Origin: Pseudoalteromonas sp. MSK9-3
Lineage (GTDB): Bacteria; Pseudomonadota; Gammaproteobacteria; Enterobacterales; Alteromonadaceae
Length of the DNA: 64,000 nucleotides
Direction: 5' to 3'
NCBI RefSeq assembly: GCF_003590335.1
Contig: NZ_MIET01000004.1
Coordinates: 96,772 to 160,771 of the forward strand
Both the position numbers and the translations under genes were made by a program. The notes beneath the pieces were generated by a model. The model ran no database searches. It was not told where the DNA came from and saw only the letters and a list, made by a program, of their open reading frames with translations. This document shows, piece by piece, positions 19,202 to 28,966 of the stretch (its first letter is position 1; every line of letters begins with the position of its first letter).

Positions 19202-21703
19202 TTAACGAAAGTTAACTGTCACTTCTTGAGAACAAATATCAGCAGATACACAGACTTTGTACACATATTGGTCCTGTGTCGCACGACGAATAAAGTCTCT
19301 ATATAAGCCAGTATTAGCCGTAGTCGATACTTTTTCACCATCGCGATACACATCGACTGTCTCACTCGTTGCTCCTTGATACGCCAGCTCTATTCGAGCG
19401 AAGCCAAGTCGAGTTTTATTAGCGCGTTTTAACTTCAACTCCACAGCTGTCTCAGCCACAGAAACTTCCATAACTTTAGAGTCTGTTAACCCCTCAGCAT
19501 CCGTCACCGTTAACATGACCTGATAAGTACCGGCTGCCGCATACGCATGCATTGGGCTTTGCTCTGTCGATGTATTGCCGTCACCAAAGTCCCACGCCCA
19601 AGATGCAATATCATTGTTCGCATCACGACTACCATCTGTAAAGTTTACCTGCAACAAATCAGACGTATAAGAAAAGTTTGCTTCTGGCGCTGCAGGTGCA
19701 ACCTCACCAATGCCTGTTAATGTGACAGCCCACTGATTGATTGTCCCTGTATCTTCAGCATAGGTATCGACAACTTTTAAAGTCCAATCACCTTGAGCAA
19801 CTTCACCGTTAAAGGCACTTGATGCAAATGATTGATTAATATCATCCGCTCCACCACCTGCCTTGTTATGGAGTGTGGCCGTTGTACCTGACGGTGAAGT
19901 TAATGTGACTACTAGATCACCAATATACGTGTGTGTAATATCAATCAAAGTATCTGAACCGAATATAGTAATATCATCCGGGATATTAATTACAGATGAC
20001 ACGCCAGTCGGATCATTATCAGGAATATCTACCTTTTCAGTGTTGCTATATTCAAATTCAGTTAACCCTTGTGGGTTTACATAAAGTGATACTTGGCTTT
20101 GTTTGGCTAAATCACCACTCGTCGCATCAATTGTGAATGAATAACTGCCCCACGGGGTATCTGCGATTGTGGGTGCACTGAGTGTAAATGAACCACCTGG
20201 CTGAACAGTGCTTGCTGATAACACCGCACCATCTAAATCACTGGTTACGGCTAAACTAATATCGCCTGTCCAGCCTGCAATAGCTGAGACTTCAAAGGTG
20301 TATGTTGCTGTATCACCTGCAACAATTTCCTGAGATGCCGGTGTTGGCGATAGCCTGAAGCCTGGCGTCGGATCCGCTTGCTCTAGCGCGGTCGCAACAT
20401 TTAAACGTTTACCAGATACCGTTTTTCCAGCTAATGCCGCATTATCATCTCCTGAATTCATCAGCAATGCTTTAAGCTCAGCTGTTGTTAAGTCTGGATT
20501 AACAGATAAAGCTAGTGCAGCCGCACCCGCAACATGTGGTGTTGCCATAGATGTACCTGAAAAGCTGTCATAGCCACCACCAGGAACCGTCGATACAATC
20601 GCTGAACCAGGCGCACCTAAATCAACACTGGTTAAACCCCATTGCGAGAAGCTAGACATAGCATCAGTATGCGTGGTGCTTGCTACTGATAAGACTGACT
20701 CATGCTCATAGCTTGATGGATAGTGTGGGTTTGAATCATTATCAACCGCGCTATTACCAGCCGCTGCGACAAATAAAATACCCGCCTCTTCAGACGCAGT
20801 TAATGCATCAGACAATGCTTGGCTAAAACCACCACCACCCCAGCTATTATTTGATACTCGAACATCAACACCTGCATTTTTAAGCCCGACTAAATAGTCA
20901 ATACACTTAATGGCATTAGCAGAAGAACCACTCCCGCTTGAGTCTAAAAATTTACAGCCAACAATAGAAACTTGTTGGTTTACCCCAACCACGCCTACGC
21001 CGTCATTACCCACGGCACCAATAGTCCCTGCAACATGAGAACCATGGCCTTGATCATCCATTGGATCCCCAGCATCGGTAATGGCATTTATGCCATGTAC
21101 GTCGTCAATAAAGCCGTTATTGTCATTATCAATGCCATCCCCTGCAATTTCATTTGGATTAATCCACATATTTGCAGCAAGATCTGGGTGCGTATGGTCA
21201 ACACCAGTGTCAATAACACCCACAATGACATCTCGACTACCAATAGAAATATCCCATGCTTCTACCGCGTCAATATCTGCGTCAGCCGTACCACCCGTTT
21301 GACCTGTGTTATGAAGACCCCACAGTTCAGAAAACTTAGGATCATCTGGCATCGCTTGGATTGATAATTGATAGTTTGGCTCAACATATTGGACTGCGGC
21401 GTGAGATGCAAGCGCCTTTATTGCCGCTTTAGGATTGGTTTTATCAAGCTTAAATTGAGCTAAGCGGCCTTTAAGTACATTTTTATAGCCATCATCAACT
21501 TCATCTTTATTTACATCAGTGATTTTTGCATTCACTAATTGGCGTGCAGCTAGCCTTTGCGCTTTGCTTGCACTTTCTTTAAATACGACGATAACAGAAT
21601 CGTCAGCCGCGCTCATTCGCTCTGTATTAGTATTCATATTGATCGCAGCCTGTGAAAGGCAAGGTAATAACGCAAGCGTCAGGGCAGATAGTTTTAATTT
21701 CAT
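19202..21703 (-). CDS. secreted S8 serine protease, deseasin-like
   Basis: An 833-residue extracellular subtilase. Order: signal peptide (1-20), I9-like propeptide (about 35-115), S8 catalytic domain with Asp165 (IDTGVD), His220 (GHGSHVAG), oxyanion Asn317 (AAGN) and Ser385 (GTSMATPHVAG), a linker, a proprotein-convertase P domain (about 560-670, TYIGDLVVTLTSPSGT), a PKD domain (about 685-755, WDFGDGNTSTEQSP) and a beta-rich C-terminus with two Cys. The architecture and size match deseasin MCP-01 of Pseudoalteromonas, a collagen-degrading enzyme whose PKD domain binds collagen. It probably feeds on marine protein debris. Confidence 0.93.
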   Translation of the reverse strand: MKLKLSALTLALLPCLSQAAINMNTNTERMSAADDSVIVVFKESASKAQRLAARQLVNAKITDVNKDEVDDGYKNVLKGRLAQFKLDKTNPKAAIKALASHAAVQYVEPNYQLSIQAMPDDPKFSELWGLHNTGQTGGTADADIDAVEAWDISIGSRDVIVGVIDTGVDHTHPDLAANMWINPNEIAGDGIDNDNNGFIDDVHGINAITDAGDPMDDQGHGSHVAGTIGAVGNDGVGVVGVNQQVSIVGCKFLDSSGSGSSANAIKCIDYLVGLKNAGVDVRVSNNSWGGGGFSQALSDALTASEEAGILFVAAAGNSAVDNDSNPHYPSSYEHESVLSVASTTHTDAMSSFSQWGLTSVDLGAPGSAIVSTVPGGGYDSFSGTSMATPHVAGAAALALSVNPDLTTAELKALLMNSGDDNAALAGKTVSGKRLNVATALEQADPTPGFRLSPTPASQEIVAGDTATYTFEVSAIAGWTGDISLAVTSDLDGAVLSASTVQPGGSFTLSAPTIADTPWGSYSFTIDATSGDLAKQSQVSLYVNPQGLTEFEYSNTEKVDIPDNDPTGVSSVINIPDDITIFGSDTLIDITHTYIGDLVVTLTSPSGTTATLHNKAGGGADDINQSFASSAFNGEVAQGDWTLKVVDTYAEDTGTINQWAVTLTGIGEVAPAAPEANFSYTSDLLQVNFTDGSRDANNDIASWAWDFGDGNTSTEQSPMHAYAAAGTYQVMLTVTDAEGLTDSKVMEVSVAETAVELKLKRANKTRLGFARIELAYQGATSETVDVYRDGEKVSTTANTGLYRDFIRRATQDQYVYKVCVSADICSQEVTVNFR

Positions 21704-22230
21704 TGTTAGATCCAGTATTTTCTCATAACGTTAAATACGACAGAGTCTCGTCTTTGACGTTATTAATTAATTTTAAAGTGTTACATCACACTCGTTTTTG
21801 GATCTCTCAATATCAACAGAAGCCCTATGTTCCATGTGACTTTTTTGAACGTAGCCTTATATATCGAGCTACAGCAAACAGGACACATTACTAGGTCAGC
21901 ATTCCTAGTAAAAACATAAGGTATTTAATATAAGCAACGCTATTAGATAACAATAAAAAGATTGAAGCTGCAAGCGTAAAACTGAAAAACAGTAAAAACA
22001 GATTAGTCTTATTTATAAATACATTATTTTAACAAAATAGTATGAAGTTAAGCAGTTTTCACCCTCTCTAAAACCCAACCTTTTTTACTGAAAAAGTAAA
22101 AAAACTCAAAGCAGACACTTAAAGCATTGACTTTAAAGAATAAATAAATCAAAAAAATTACCTATATATTATCCATTACGGCTTTATTACAGTGAACTCA
22201 AGTCATTAAAACAGACGCACGAAAAATAAA
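21704..22230. other. AT-rich intergenic region between protease and csgB
   Basis: About 530 bp of very AT-rich DNA between two divergent genes. It must hold both promoters. No convincing -35/-10 pair, operator dyad or coding frame was identified. An upstream region this long is common for curli promoters, which integrate many regulators. Confidence 0.5.
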
Positions 22231-22716
22231 ATGGTTACAATGAGATACAAAAACATAACAAAAAAGAATCAAGCTCTATCACAGAGCTGCTTTGCTTCAT
22301 TGCTATGTACCATACTATCTTGTGTATCGTTAAAAATTAGTGCCAGCGACTATGACTTAAAAGAGTCTCCTTTATCAGTCAGTATACATCCGTCTTTTTT
22401 ATCTAAAGCACAACACATCCACACCAATGCTTTAGTAAATCAAATCGGTACATTTAATAAAGCAACAATATTTCAATCTAACGACGAATTGAACTCAATT
22501 AACGTACAACAGCTTGGTACAGGTAACCTTGCCGACATTACACAATTGGGCTCAAACAACCGCATCAACCTTTTGCAACAAGGCAGTTATAACTCAGCTG
22601 TGATAATTCAAGAAGGCCATGCCAACATCGTCAACTTAACGCAATTAGGGCAACAGTCATTCATTATTCATCAGCAGGGTAATGATATGGTCGTAGATGT
22701 CAGCGTTACAAAATAA
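22231..22716 (+). CDS. csgB: curlin minor subunit, CsgB-like
   Basis: A 161-residue secreted protein with an N-terminal signal region (about 1-39, ending KISASDYD) and five or so curlin repeats of the form (N)xxxxxQxGxxNxAxIxQ, for example VNQIGTFNKATIFQ, VQQLGTGNLADITQLGSNN and LLQQGSYNSAVIIQ. CsgB nucleates curli fibres on the outer membrane. Position directly before the major subunit (24 bp gap) and the length near E. coli CsgB (151) support the call. ATG 22231 or 22240 could be the start; no good ribosome site is seen. Confidence 0.88.
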   Translation: MVTMRYKNITKKNQALSQSCFASLLCTILSCVSLKISASDYDLKESPLSVSIHPSFLSKAQHIHTNALVNQIGTFNKATIFQSNDELNSINVQQLGTGNLADITQLGSNNRINLLQQGSYNSAVIIQEGHANIVNLTQLGQQSFIIHQQGNDMVVDVSVTK

Positions 22717-22740
22717 TTCAATATAGAACAGGATATTACT

Positions 22741-24396
22741 ATGCTAAAAAAATCTCTAATTACATGTGCCGTTGCATTGGCGCTAGGTTATGGCAACGTA
22801 GCTATAGCAAATGACTCAAAAGACACTAGCCATTCAATTACGTCTGACTTTATGGCAAATGCACAACAAAACAAAGTGGAGATCTCACAAAAATCAATTA
22901 ACCCAGCCAGGGGTAACAACGCAACGGTAGAGCAAACAGGTAATATTAATGGTGCTCAGTTGGCCGTTGAAGGTGATGACAACCAATTAAGCTCAGTACA
23001 GGCTGGTGATAATAACTTACAAACAACCAGCGTAAATGGTAACAGTAATCATATTGCTAATAATCAAAATGGTAGCGATGCTAAAACTCAAATTGAAATC
23101 GCTGGTAACGCTAACATGCTTGCTATCACGCAAGAAGGCGCTGCGGGTTTAGGCAATATTGGCAGTCAAGTAATAACCACTATTAATGGTGATGACAACC
23201 TCATTAGCATAGAACAAGGCGACGGCGGCCATTGGGCATTCATCAGAGACTTACAAGGCAATGAAAATGAAATAAACGTTGTCCAAAATGGTGAATGGGG
23301 TGAAGTTCACCTAAATAGCATCGTAGGCGATGACAACGAAATCGACGTTGAGCAAGATGGCTTTTGGAATATAGCGACGATTGAATCGCTACAGGGCGAA
23401 GAAAATGAAATTGACTTCGAACAAGTCGGTGACAGAAACCGCCTGACCATTGATGCATTATCAGGTGATGATAACGACATCAAAGTAGAGCAAATTGGTA
23501 ATAATAATGGCGTTGAAGTATCCGGTATTTTCGGCCTAGATCAGAGTATTTCTATAGAACAGCGTGGTAATGACAATAAACTCACTAGCGTTGATATTAC
23601 TGGTGATGAGAATGATATCAGAGCAAGCCAAGTTGGTAACGAAAACACGATAGAACTAGCCGCTGGTGTTAGAGGTAATGACAACAACCTATATTTAGAG
23701 CAAAATGGTGATACTAATAGCGTAACAAGTGGTTTGTTCGCCGGAAATGATAATAAAGTATCCGCCGACCAAACAGGCTTAAGTAATCAGCTACAATTCG
23801 ATGTTCAAGGCAATAATAATGAATTGAATGTCACGCAAAGTGGTAACGATAATGCAGCGTATTTAGGGGTTGCTGGAGATAACAATACCTTCTCTGCAAT
23901 TCAAGAAGAGCAAGACAACAATACGCATATCGCTAACTTTAATGGTTCGGATAATAACTTCCAAACTATTCAAATAGCAGGCACTGGTAATCACGCAACA
24001 ATTCAAACGTCTTACCCTGACACGTCTTTAGAAACATCGTCAAATAGCATTCAACTTTCACAAATTGGCAGTGACAATGACACGAGTATTACCTTAAGCA
24101 GTGTTGTTCCTAGCAATGATAATTCAATTGTGACAAGCCAACTTGGTGATCTGAATGCGTTAGACCTTATGCTTGAAGGCACCGGTAATAGCGTAGACAT
24201 TGCGCAAGTGGGTGACATGAACGTTGTGGCTGGTATCGATAATGGCGCTTTCTTATTAGCTGGTAATGATTTGAGTTTAACAATCAGCCAGACAGGTACT
24301 GGTAACTTAGTTGAAGGCGGTATGTCGCAACTTAACGGTGATGTATCAGTTACCCAAGTCGGTGATTTCAACACCACAACCATTACGCAAAAGTAA
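22741..24396 (+). CDS. csgA: curlin major subunit, unusually large CsgA-like
   Basis: A 551-residue secreted amyloid subunit: signal peptide (1-23, ending VAIA), then some 20 curlin-type repeats of 22-23 residues with the pattern GxxNxxxxxQxGxxNxxxxxxx, such as GDDNEIDVEQDGFWN, GEENEIDFEQVGDRN and GNDNNLYLEQNGDTN. E. coli CsgA has five repeats and 151 residues. The repeats are very acidic, with GDDN or GDEN turns replacing the usual GxxN. A C-terminal repeat ends GDFNTTTITQK. It is followed by a hairpin terminator, so it is likely expressed well above csgEFG. Confidence 0.88.
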   Translation: MLKKSLITCAVALALGYGNVAIANDSKDTSHSITSDFMANAQQNKVEISQKSINPARGNNATVEQTGNINGAQLAVEGDDNQLSSVQAGDNNLQTTSVNGNSNHIANNQNGSDAKTQIEIAGNANMLAITQEGAAGLGNIGSQVITTINGDDNLISIEQGDGGHWAFIRDLQGNENEINVVQNGEWGEVHLNSIVGDDNEIDVEQDGFWNIATIESLQGEENEIDFEQVGDRNRLTIDALSGDDNDIKVEQIGNNNGVEVSGIFGLDQSISIEQRGNDNKLTSVDITGDENDIRASQVGNENTIELAAGVRGNDNNLYLEQNGDTNSVTSGLFAGNDNKVSADQTGLSNQLQFDVQGNNNELNVTQSGNDNAAYLGVAGDNNTFSAIQEEQDNNTHIANFNGSDNNFQTIQIAGTGNHATIQTSYPDTSLETSSNSIQLSQIGSDNDTSITLSSVVPSNDNSIVTSQLGDLNALDLMLEGTGNSVDIAQVGDMNVVAGIDNGAFLLAGNDLSLTISQTGTGNLVEGGMSQLNGDVSVTQVGDFNTTTITQK

Positions 24397-24410
24397 CTTT
24401 AGTATGACTG

Positions 24411-24440
24411 AGCAGTGTGAAAACTTCACACTGCTTTTCT
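24411..24440 (+). terminator. intrinsic terminator/attenuator between csgA and csgE
   Basis: An 11-bp stem, AGCAGTGTGAA with TTCACACTGCT, around three bases is followed by TTTCT. It would end most csgBA transcripts and leave lower read-through into the export genes. Confidence 0.8.
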
Positions 24441-24459
24441 AATAATAAAAGTGGTCATT

Positions 24460-24843
24460 ATGAATGCTGTACTGAAACATTTCTTTTTCATAATTTGTAT
24501 TATCACCAGCCCATTGCATGCCAAGGAAGAAATTGGTGGCTTTTTACTTGACCAAAGCATCAGCCGCTCCGGTTATGAGTTTTACACCCAATTAAGTATG
24601 CTATGGCAAGACATTCCCAATACGTCCGGTGCAAATGTCGTAATTAAAGAAACATTAATTCCACGTGCTGGGACTGTATTAACGGTAGAGCTCAATAATA
24701 CCATTGTTTACAAAACATTCATGGGTAGGCGACTCAAGCCCATTGATGAACAAGTCGAGCAAGCAGCCATAACACTCGTCAATCTTATTACCTCAAATAA
24801 CTTTAGTGAATTTAGCCAAGATATGGCTATCAGTGGTCTTTAA
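24460..24843 (+). CDS. csgE: curli assembly chaperone CsgE
   Basis: A periplasmic protein of about 127 residues with a signal peptide (cleaved near PLHA) and the CsgE core: GGFLLDQSISRSGYEFY, LIPRAGTVLTVELNN and a C-terminal VNLITSNNF. CsgE caps the CsgG channel and guides subunits into it. ATG 24460 is preferred to GTG 24451. It lies one base before csgF. Confidence 0.93.
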   Translation: MNAVLKHFFFIICIITSPLHAKEEIGGFLLDQSISRSGYEFYTQLSMLWQDIPNTSGANVVIKETLIPRAGTVLTVELNNTIVYKTFMGRRLKPIDEQVEQAAITLVNLITSNNFSEFSQDMAISGL

Positions 24844-24844
24844 C

Positions 24845-25261
24845 ATGAAAAAAATAATAATATTAACGGCTCTTTTTTGCCCGTCTTTATTGCTGGCCAG
24901 TGAGCTTGTTTATACACCCATTAACCCAAGCTTTGGTGGTAGCCCGCTCAACGCAAGCATGCTGCTCAACAAAGCCCAATCACAAAACAAACACAAAGCC
25001 CATACGGTTGAAAAAACCTATGCCGAGCGGCTTCAAGAGTCTCTAGAACGTTCATACATAAATAAAATCGTGCGTGAACTCACAGATTTAGCATTTGGTG
25101 AAGATCCTACTGATAATGTATTTGGACAAGACTCAACGTTTGTCAGTGGGGATTATGAGATTAAAATGATCACCAGCAACTCAGACAGTATTACTGTGCA
25201 AATTACCAACCTCATAAATGGTGAGATCACTACCATAGAAGTACCAAGGTTTACACCATGA
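24845..25261 (+). CDS. csgF: curli assembly factor CsgF
   Basis: A secreted protein of 138 residues from ATG 24845 (signal peptide ending LLA). The mature N-terminus SELVYTPINPSFGGSPLNAS is the CsgF hallmark; this segment inserts into the CsgG pore and couples nucleation to the surface. A longer frame starts inside csgE but would lack a signal peptide at its N-terminus. The stop overlaps the csgG start (ATGA), showing translational coupling. Confidence 0.95.
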   Translation: MKKIIILTALFCPSLLLASELVYTPINPSFGGSPLNASMLLNKAQSQNKHKAHTVEKTYAERLQESLERSYINKIVRELTDLAFGEDPTDNVFGQDSTFVSGDYEIKMITSNSDSITVQITNLINGEITTIEVPRFTP

Positions 25262-26052
25262 AAAAGCAGACAATAAAAACAACATTCATTACCTTATTAC
25301 TAGGAGCAACGGTAGGCTGTTCAAGCTTATCCCAGGTCCTTCCCCCAGATATTAAGATTGCTCAAACATTAGAACAAACAGACACATTTTCAGAATTACA
25401 AACATTACCACCGCCAATGGGCAGTATACCTGTCTCAGTGTATTCATTTAGAGACCAAACGGGGCAATACAAACCCATTGCCAATGTCAGTTCATTTTCA
25501 ACCGCAGTCACTCAAGGAGCGTCTGCGATCCTAGTACAAGCTTTAAACGAAACCGACTGGTTCATTCCTGTTGAGCGAGAAGGATTACAAAATATCCTTA
25601 CTGAGCGCAAGATAATACGAGCTGCACAAGATACGAACAATGGAAAAGCAGATAAACTCCCCCCTCTTAAAACCGCAAAAATTCTTATCGAAGGCGGTAT
25701 AATCAGCTACGACTCTAATACCAAAACCGGGGGGCTTGGCGCGGAGTATTTTGGGATAAGCACTTCAGAGTTATACCGTGAAGATGTTATATCGATTTAC
25801 ATGCGTGCAGTAGATGTCAGAACTGGTGTAGTACTAACATCTGTTGCAACGACAAAAACAGTACTCAGCCATGAAGTGAGAGCTGGATTTTTCCGCTTTG
25901 TCAGTTATAAGCGACTCGCAGAGGCTGAGGCGGGTTACACTAATAATGAGCCTATGCATATTTGTGTCAAACAAGCGATAGAAAAAGCACTCGTGAATTT
26001 AATCAAAAGCGGTATCAAAAAAAGGATTTGGTCTCCAAAGGTGACAACCTAG
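25258..26052 (+). CDS. csgG: curli secretion channel CsgG
   Basis: A 264-residue outer-membrane lipoprotein forming the nonameric export channel. The lipobox ends ATVGC with Cys21. CsgG family blocks are visible: VYSFRDQTGQYKP, WFIPVEREGLQNILTERKIIR, LIEGGIISYDSNTKTGG and YFGIS. Length is close to E. coli CsgG (277). Last gene of the csg transcript; no T-rich hairpin was seen directly after it. Confidence 0.96.
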   Translation: MKKQTIKTTFITLLLGATVGCSSLSQVLPPDIKIAQTLEQTDTFSELQTLPPPMGSIPVSVYSFRDQTGQYKPIANVSSFSTAVTQGASAILVQALNETDWFIPVEREGLQNILTERKIIRAAQDTNNGKADKLPPLKTAKILIEGGIISYDSNTKTGGLGAEYFGISTSELYREDVISIYMRAVDVRTGVVLTSVATTKTVLSHEVRAGFFRFVSYKRLAEAEAGYTNNEPMHICVKQAIEKALVNLIKSGIKKRIWSPKVTT

Positions 26053-26216
26053 CAAGTCTGAATTAAAAGGTAATAGAGACATTAAAACATATAAAATCAG
26101 ACAATGACTAAGGAATGCCCCACAGCACAGTCGCTTTATATAATTTGAGACGAAAGCGATTTCTCAATTGTCTAAAAAGAACTGTGCTGAAATACGGCAC
26201 TTACATCGAGTGCCTC

Positions 26217-26924
26217 TTAATTAGTATGATAACGAGTTAATGCATCAGGAAAAAATTGCCTAGCCCAATTCAATAATTCGATGCGATTTCGAGACTTAGT
26301 TTTTTTAAAGGCACTGTAGAGATGGGTTTTTACTGTATGATCACTGATGTGTAGCTTATTGGCTATTTCTTTATTTTGAGCCCCTTCAGCAATTAACTTA
26401 ATAATCGTTTTTTCGCGCTTTGTTAAATTATACGTGGACTCATCAATCTCAGCTTGCGGCACAGTACTTTTAGTCTGTATATGCTCACTCAACAGTTCTG
26501 AGAAAGTGCTGCTAATAATACTGCGACGAAACCATAGTTCACCGTCGAGTATTGCTCTGATACTTTTTAACTGTACATCCGGCTTATCAGTTTCATATAT
26601 AATACCTTTAATTCCAGCTAACAATGCACTTCTCTCTGATACAGCCCCATCCCTGACATTCATTAAAACGATAGGCCTCTTTTTAGCAAGTGTATTAATA
26701 TTCTTCGGTATATACTCTGTCCACTTCACTGTCGCCATATCAATAAAAGTAACTTGTTCTGTCGCATCACATCCTACTTGTTCTGCTATAAATTCAAAGT
26801 TTTCCAAAAACACATTTTCAACATCTAACATCAGTAAAATACTACGTAAGTAATAAAGGTTACTCTGCTCTTTGATTGTTTGCTGTGCTGTGATAATTGT
26901 TGCCATTCGCGCAGCTTTTCCCAT
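26217..26924 (-). CDS. LuxR-type regulator, CsgD-like
   Basis: A regulator of about 235 residues with a C-terminal LuxR/GerE helix-turn-helix (LTKREKTIIKLIAEGAQNKEIA, then ISDHTVKTHLYSAFKK) and an N-terminal receiver-like domain without clear phosphorylation residues, as in CsgD. It sits just after csgG, on the opposite strand, so it is the likely activator of the curli genes. ATG 26924 has AAAGG at fair spacing; GTG 26948 is an upstream alternative. Assignment as CsgD rests on the locus and architecture. Confidence 0.8.
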   Translation of the reverse strand: MGKAARMATIITAQQTIKEQSNLYYLRSILLMLDVENVFLENFEFIAEQVGCDATEQVTFIDMATVKWTEYIPKNINTLAKKRPIVLMNVRDGAVSERSALLAGIKGIIYETDKPDVQLKSIRAILDGELWFRRSIISSTFSELLSEHIQTKSTVPQAEIDESTYNLTKREKTIIKLIAEGAQNKEIANKLHISDHTVKTHLYSAFKKTKSRNRIELLNWARQFFPDALTRYHTN

Positions 26925-26948
26925 GTGATTGCCTTTTTCTTTTTCCAC

Positions 26949-27330
26949 AAGTTCACAATGAACTTATTTCTGGTCCGATAAGATTAAAACTACACAAAAA
27001 AAACATATATGTAAATATTATGTTTTATTACAAAATAATTTATATAAAGCAATAATTAACCCTTTCTATAAATTAAAAGCATCCAATTTATAGCGTTACA
27101 AAAACAACCCCCTTTAAAAAAGCAAAAAACACTTCACATTTTTTTACATTACCCATGAGAAATAATAAACTCAGGTTAAAATAAGAGCGCTATACCATCA
27201 TTTATCTATACATCCCTATAAAGATATCAATTCCTTTTATTGAACTTCTAGAGTCTTTCGCTAAAGTTATACTCATTCAGGTCGATACCCTTTGTGCATT
27301 CTCTAATAATTTGTAAAAGGCTTTCGTTGG
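26949..27330. other. AT-rich intergenic region
   Basis: About 380 bp, strongly AT-rich, between two divergent genes. It must carry the promoter of the CsgD-like gene. No coding frame, RNA gene or clear operator was seen. Confidence 0.5.
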
Positions 27331-27639
27331 ATGGATATCGAATTAATCGTCGTTACGCTTAATCTTATCGTATTAGTTTTCGCATATGGGGTACTAAACC
27401 CTACCTTTTCTGGGCGAGACCTCATCAAAGTGCTAACGCAAGATCTCATCGCTTTAAGCGTTTCGCTCATGGTGGTGGGCTTTTATTTCGCCAATAAACA
27501 ACTTAGCTTTACTTTACTTATGGTTGACGTTGGTTGGTTCTGGTTTACCTTGCTTACCTTTCTAGCTTTAAAAACTCCTTTATTTTTATGGTATGCCAAA
27601 CGGTGGAATATAGAACTCCGTATTCATCTTAAGTCATGA
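27331..27639 (+). CDS. small inner-membrane protein, unknown function
   Basis: A 102-residue protein with three predicted membrane helices (about 5-22, 40-58, 60-85). The segment VLNPTFSGRDLIKVLTQDLIAL links the first two. AAAAGG precedes the ATG by ten bases. No family was recognised. It is monocistronic, followed by its own terminator. The regular hydrophobic pattern and ribosome site support a real gene. Confidence 0.65.
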   Translation: MDIELIVVTLNLIVLVFAYGVLNPTFSGRDLIKVLTQDLIALSVSLMVVGFYFANKQLSFTLLMVDVGWFWFTLLTFLALKTPLFLWYAKRWNIELRIHLKS

Positions 27640-27641
27640 AA

Positions 27642-27669
27642 AAGGCGCCTTTCGACGCCTTGGTTTTTT
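27642..27669 (+). terminator. intrinsic terminator
   Basis: AAGGCG pairs with CGCCTT across eight bases and is followed by GGTTTTTTC, closing the small membrane-protein gene. Confidence 0.7.
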
Positions 27670-27738
27670 CTTTAATTTACATTACTTTTGGAAATCAAAC
27701 TATGTGGCACATTAAAGCCCCCCACTGTCCGAAATAGG

Positions 27739-28329
27739 TTATATCTCACTGTGATGCCACAGAGAGTCAATAATCTCGCTAAATGTCCCAGCCAATTTTG
27801 CTTGGCGTACGGGGCACGCCACCTGCTTAGCTAAACGGATCAAGTCAAAATACCCACATAGCTTATTACTTGGCTTATCCATAACGAACAAAAATTCATG
27901 CCCAGCACTTTGCATGGTTTGTAGAATATCGCCAACGTATGAGTGTTCAATGGTATGCCGCGGCACTGTATGTAATTGCACAAGTGGGACCATCACGTGT
28001 GAAACCATAAGATCATCACGTTTTAGCCCTAATTTTGCGGCAACTTTTAATACATAACTACTGGAGAGTCTCGCTTTTGAAATGATCCCCTGAAAGACAT
28101 TACGCTCATTAACAACCAAGCACGTTCGCATATAGGTTTTATTAAGTATGAGTAATGCATCGTTTAACCCCGTATTACCATCAATGGTAGTTGGGTGTAT
28201 CAAATCAAGATTCTGCATTGCATCACACGCAGGGCTTTCTAACGTTAAGTTTGGTGCATTTTGATGGCATAGCGCAGTCATAGGGTATTCAGATAGTTTT
28301 TCAGTATGTACTGATATATAAGTAGACAT
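27739..28329 (-). CDS. CBS-domain protein
   Basis: A 196-residue cytosolic protein with a CBS pair at roughly residues 40-185 (DLIHPTTIDGNTGLNDALLIL and CLVVNERNVFQGIISKARL, then MVPLVQLHTVP and FLFVMDKPSNKLCGYFDL). CBS pairs usually bind adenine nucleotides and regulate a partner, but no catalytic domain is fused here. The first 35 residues look unstructured. AGGTGA precedes ATG 28329. Partner unknown. Confidence 0.8.
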   Translation of the reverse strand: MSTYISVHTEKLSEYPMTALCHQNAPNLTLESPACDAMQNLDLIHPTTIDGNTGLNDALLILNKTYMRTCLVVNERNVFQGIISKARLSSSYVLKVAAKLGLKRDDLMVSHVMVPLVQLHTVPRHTIEHSYVGDILQTMQSAGHEFLFVMDKPSNKLCGYFDLIRLAKQVACPVRQAKLAGTFSEIIDSLWHHSEI

Positions 28330-28384
28330 AGTCTCACCTGTTAATAAATTAAGCTTTCGACAAAAAATAAAGTGCGTTTAAAAC

Positions 28385-28666
28385 TTAAATAACAGGTGGG
28401 GCTCGAATTATTGTGTAACTACGGGTGTACTGGATAAATACATCACGATTATCATCGCTAATATCACAATTTGCTTTCAGGCTGACTTTTGACGGCTCTG
28501 TCGCAAGGAAATCTTGAGGGTCAAATTCTTGAGGGTTAGTATCGTCATACGTAATAGTTTGCTGCTGATAATGCGTTTCTGTAGAGGCGTAACTAGGCTG
28601 CGTACTTGTTATCAACAATAACAAAACACTAAGCCAAGATATCATTAGCCACCGAGAAAACTGCAC
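28385..28666 (-). CDS. small exported protein, unknown function
   Basis: A 93-residue protein with a signal peptide (hydrophobic segment about 8-20, cleavage near PSYAS). The mature 65 residues are acidic and lack recognisable motifs, with one Cys. The GTG at 28666 has GGAG about ten bases upstream. It lies upstream of the CBS gene on the same strand (55 bp gap), perhaps cotranscribed. Confidence 0.6.
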   Translation of the reverse strand: MQFSRWLMISWLSVLLLLITSTQPSYASTETHYQQQTITYDDTNPQEFDPQDFLATEPSKVSLKANCDISDDNRDVFIQYTRSYTIIRAPPVI

Positions 28667-28966
28667 GCTTACAACACTCCAAATTCAGACGAAGTACCTT
28701 TAAAGTTCTTATTCTAGTGTATGGGCACCATAGAAATTAAACAAGGCTACATTTATTAAAAATACCAGAGTCACACAGACTCATGTAACTCAACAGAACC
28801 ACAAAATTAAAAATAAAAACTTTACTATCATAAATATATACTTTTTATTAATATAAAGAACCATGAAATATTGCAATAGTTTGTTACGTAATAAGGCTTA
28901 CTTAGCTACATTAGTAAGATATACTACCCCGATAAATAGACCAAACAACATTCATTGAGGTGTCGA

